Assembly (NCBI RefSeq): GCF_000024205.1
Contig: NC_013216.1
Location: forward strand, 3,224,001 to 3,288,000
Origin: Desulfofarcimen acetoxidans DSM 771
Lineage (GTDB): Bacteria; Bacillota; Desulfotomaculia; Desulfotomaculales; Desulfofarciminaceae
Reading direction: 5' to 3'
DNA: 64,000 nt
Below, piece after piece: positions 62,734 to 64,000 of this stretch (positions are counted from its first letter, which is position 1; each line of letters starts with the position of its first letter). The translations under genes were made by a program, and so were the position numbers. The notes under the pieces are model-generated. The model worked only from the letters and a program-made list of their open reading frames with translations, was not told the DNA's origin and did no database searches.

Positions 62734-63495
62734 TCAAAATCCTATCAAAATATGCGGTATATATTGCAAAACCGGATAACTGAGCAGTAATACAATCACC
62801 TCAGTAATTTCATTTACAGCACCGTAAATATCTCCCGTCAATCCCCCCAACTGCCGGTAAACCCTTCCATACATTAGAAACGCCAGTAAACCGGCAAGCA
62901 ACAGCATAACCAAACCTGGCAAACCGGCTAAAAATATGGTTATAAGCACCACCAAAACTGTGGCAAAAATAAATTCAATCCAGCCTGTATACTGGGAATA
63001 CAGCTTGCCCAAGCCCTGCTCTCTTAGATAGGGATAAAATTTTATACCTATGACCATAGACCAGCGACTGATAACCGGGGCAAGCATTAGCAGCGGGTAG
63101 ATAAAATCAAATGGTAAATTCAGTATAACAGTATATTTTACCAAAAACAATGATACCAGGCCGACCGCCCCGAAGGCTCCTATTCTGCTGTCCTTCATTA
63201 TCTCCAGCTTACGCTCTCTGTCCCGCCCGCTGAAAAGTCCGTCCATACTGTCCATAAAACCGTCTAAATGTATGCCTCCTGTTAGCAAAACCATACTCAG
63301 GATTGCTAAAGCCGAGGTAACCTCCAACGGAAATACCGTAATGCAAACACGGTATAAAAGAGCAGTAATGGCACCTAAGATAAGCCCTATTAACGGGAAA
63401 AATCTGGTAGCTTTGCCAAAAGCGGCTTCTTCAAAAGCAACATTAAATATATGAATTCGAGATATGAACTGAAGTGCCAGCATAAAACTTTTCAT
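62734..63495 (-). CDS. cobS: Adenosylcobinamide-GDP ribazoletransferase CobS
   Basis: Membrane cobalamin synthase joining adenosylcobinamide-GDP and alpha-ribazole. 253 residues, with about six membrane segments. The conserved cytoplasmic motif is GGIHLDGFMDSMDGLFSGRD followed by KDSRIGAFGAVGLV. LMLAPVISRWSMVIG and GGLTGDIYGAVNEITEVIVL complete the family pattern. It lies between cbiA/cobB and cobD, with intergenic gaps of 2 and 16 bases. Confidence 0.95.
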   Translation of the reverse strand: MKSFMLALQFISRIHIFNVAFEEAAFGKATRFFPLIGLILGAITALLYRVCITVFPLEVTSALAILSMVLLTGGIHLDGFMDSMDGLFSGRDRERKLEIMKDSRIGAFGAVGLVSLFLVKYTVILNLPFDFIYPLLMLAPVISRWSMVIGIKFYPYLREQGLGKLYSQYTGWIEFIFATVLVVLITIFLAGLPGLVMLLLAGLLAFLMYGRVYRQLGGLTGDIYGAVNEITEVIVLLLSYPVLQYIPHILIGF

Positions 63496-63497
63496 AT

Positions 63498-64000
63498 TTA
63501 CTCTCCTTGGCGGGATTTTCTGAAAATCGCGCAGCTTTTCAGAAAATTCTCCGCTAAATCCGGGTAAGCTGCCAGGTGCAGGTGTAGATAAGAAGCCAGA
63601 ATATTGCCGACTGAATACCCGGCATAGCTTTCCTGAGAACCGTCACTCTTAACCATCAGGTAAGCAGGGGAAGGCAGTACCTCCTCAGAAGCAAAATATG
63701 TAGAATAATGAAACTCATGCCCTTTGATTTCAGTACCACGGGCAGACAATACATTATCCTTTAATACAGAGGCCCTAACATACCCCAGTGCAACACGGCG
63801 CCGCTCCATACGGCAACAACCGGGAACGACCCCTGCCATTGCCAGTCTTTTGCCTGAAAAGTCTTCAATAGCCTCAGTTAAATACATAAAACCGCCGCAT
63901 TCGGCGTAAACCGGCATTCCTGAGGCCGCTGCGGTTCGTATGTCAGAAAGAAAAGTTTTTCGGTCTGCCAAATCTTGTAGGAACATTTCCGGAAAACCGC
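63498..64000 (-). CDS. cbiA: Cobyrinate a,c-diamide synthase, C-terminal part
   Basis: The visible part is about 166 residues of the glutaminase domain of CbiA/CobB, which amidates the a and c side chains of the corrin ring using glutamine and ATP. GFPEMFLQDLADR enters from the window edge, then PVYAECGGFMYLTEAI with the nucleophilic Cys, and KGHEFHYSTY with the catalytic His. The reading frame is open through position 64000; the N-terminal dethiobiotin-synthase-like domain lies outside. A methionine near 63986 is internal, not the start. CobQ shares the glutaminase domain but the length and ending fit CbiA. Confidence 0.92.
   Translation of the reverse strand, partial: GFPEMFLQDLADRKTFLSDIRTAAASGMPVYAECGGFMYLTEAIEDFSGKRLAMAGVVPGCCRMERRRVALGYVRASVLKDNVLSARGTEIKGHEFHYSTYFASEEVLPSPAYLMVKSDGSQESYAGYSVGNILASYLHLHLAAYPDLAENFLKSCAIFRKSRQGE

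Overview
The window reads as the chromosome of a low-to-mid GC, endospore-forming, anaerobic Gram-positive bacterium of the Desulfotomaculum/Pelotomaculum type (Peptococcaceae and relatives). The reasons are the Clostridia-style gene orders (dgt-dnaG-sigA-trmK-nif3 and yqfC-yqfD-phoH-yqfF-ybeY-dgkA-cdd-era), sporulation genes yqfC/yqfD, a glycine T-box, AgrB/AgrD-type signalling, selenium use, corrinoid genes and a gas vesicle cluster. A spore former with gas vesicles would fit Desulfotomaculum (Desulfofarcimen) acetoxidans, but this identity is inferred from gene content and was not checked.

Layout. 1-3.4 kb: part of a gas vesicle operon (gvpN, a coiled-coil protein, a GvpL/F fused to a J-domain, gvpF, gvpG running off the edge). 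3.5-11.9 kb: housekeeping block with a YkgJ protein, a zinc-ribbon coiled-coil protein, nif3, trmK, four tRNAs, sigA, dnaG and dgt. 11.9-15.2 kb: small redox and RNA genes, including a gene whose in-frame UGA is followed by a SECIS-like hairpin (candidate selenoprotein), dedA and a 52-residue membrane protein. 15.2-19.6 kb: ppdK with its regulatory kinase/phosphotransferase and a CcpN-like repressor. 20-23.3 kb: glyQS behind a T-box. 23.4-35 kb: accessory region with DUF4342 paralogues, a polysaccharide deacetylase, MarR/DUF3786, a two-component system, a compositionally distinct TetR plus rifampicin-phosphotransferase-like pair, LysR and Uma2. 35-45.3 kb: recO, a UbiX-type gene, era, cdd, a decayed dgkA, ybeY, yqfF, phoH, yqfD, yqfC and cheW. 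45.5-48.4 kb: selenium genes (cysteine-desulfurase-like, Sec-containing selD, yedF). 48.6-53.5 kb: an Agr-like peptide signalling cassette followed by an orphan PAS histidine kinase and a GGDEF/HD-GYP protein that share nearly the same membrane domain. 53.5-60.7 kb: an ASKHA activator, a second two-component system, a winged-helix/coiled-coil protein and guaB. 61-64 kb: cobC-cobD-cobS and the C-terminal part of cbiA/cobB.

The main points for follow-up are these. (1) The Agr-like cassette appears to feed a Spo0A-type kinase and a c-di-GMP enzyme instead of AgrC/AgrA. (2) There is a candidate thioredoxin-fold selenoprotein with its own hairpin, in a window that also encodes a Sec-containing SelD. 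(3) A dispersed intergenic repeat family, six copies here, carries a near-palindrome with DnaA-box-like TTATCCACA and a terminal GAAAGTCGCTTAAGCGACTTTC-type hairpin; one copy encodes the last residues of GlyS. (4) A dgkA pseudogene sits in the conserved dgkA position. (5) Several genes have good Shine-Dalgarno spacing only to ATT or ATC codons. All calls come from reading the sequence; no database search was run.
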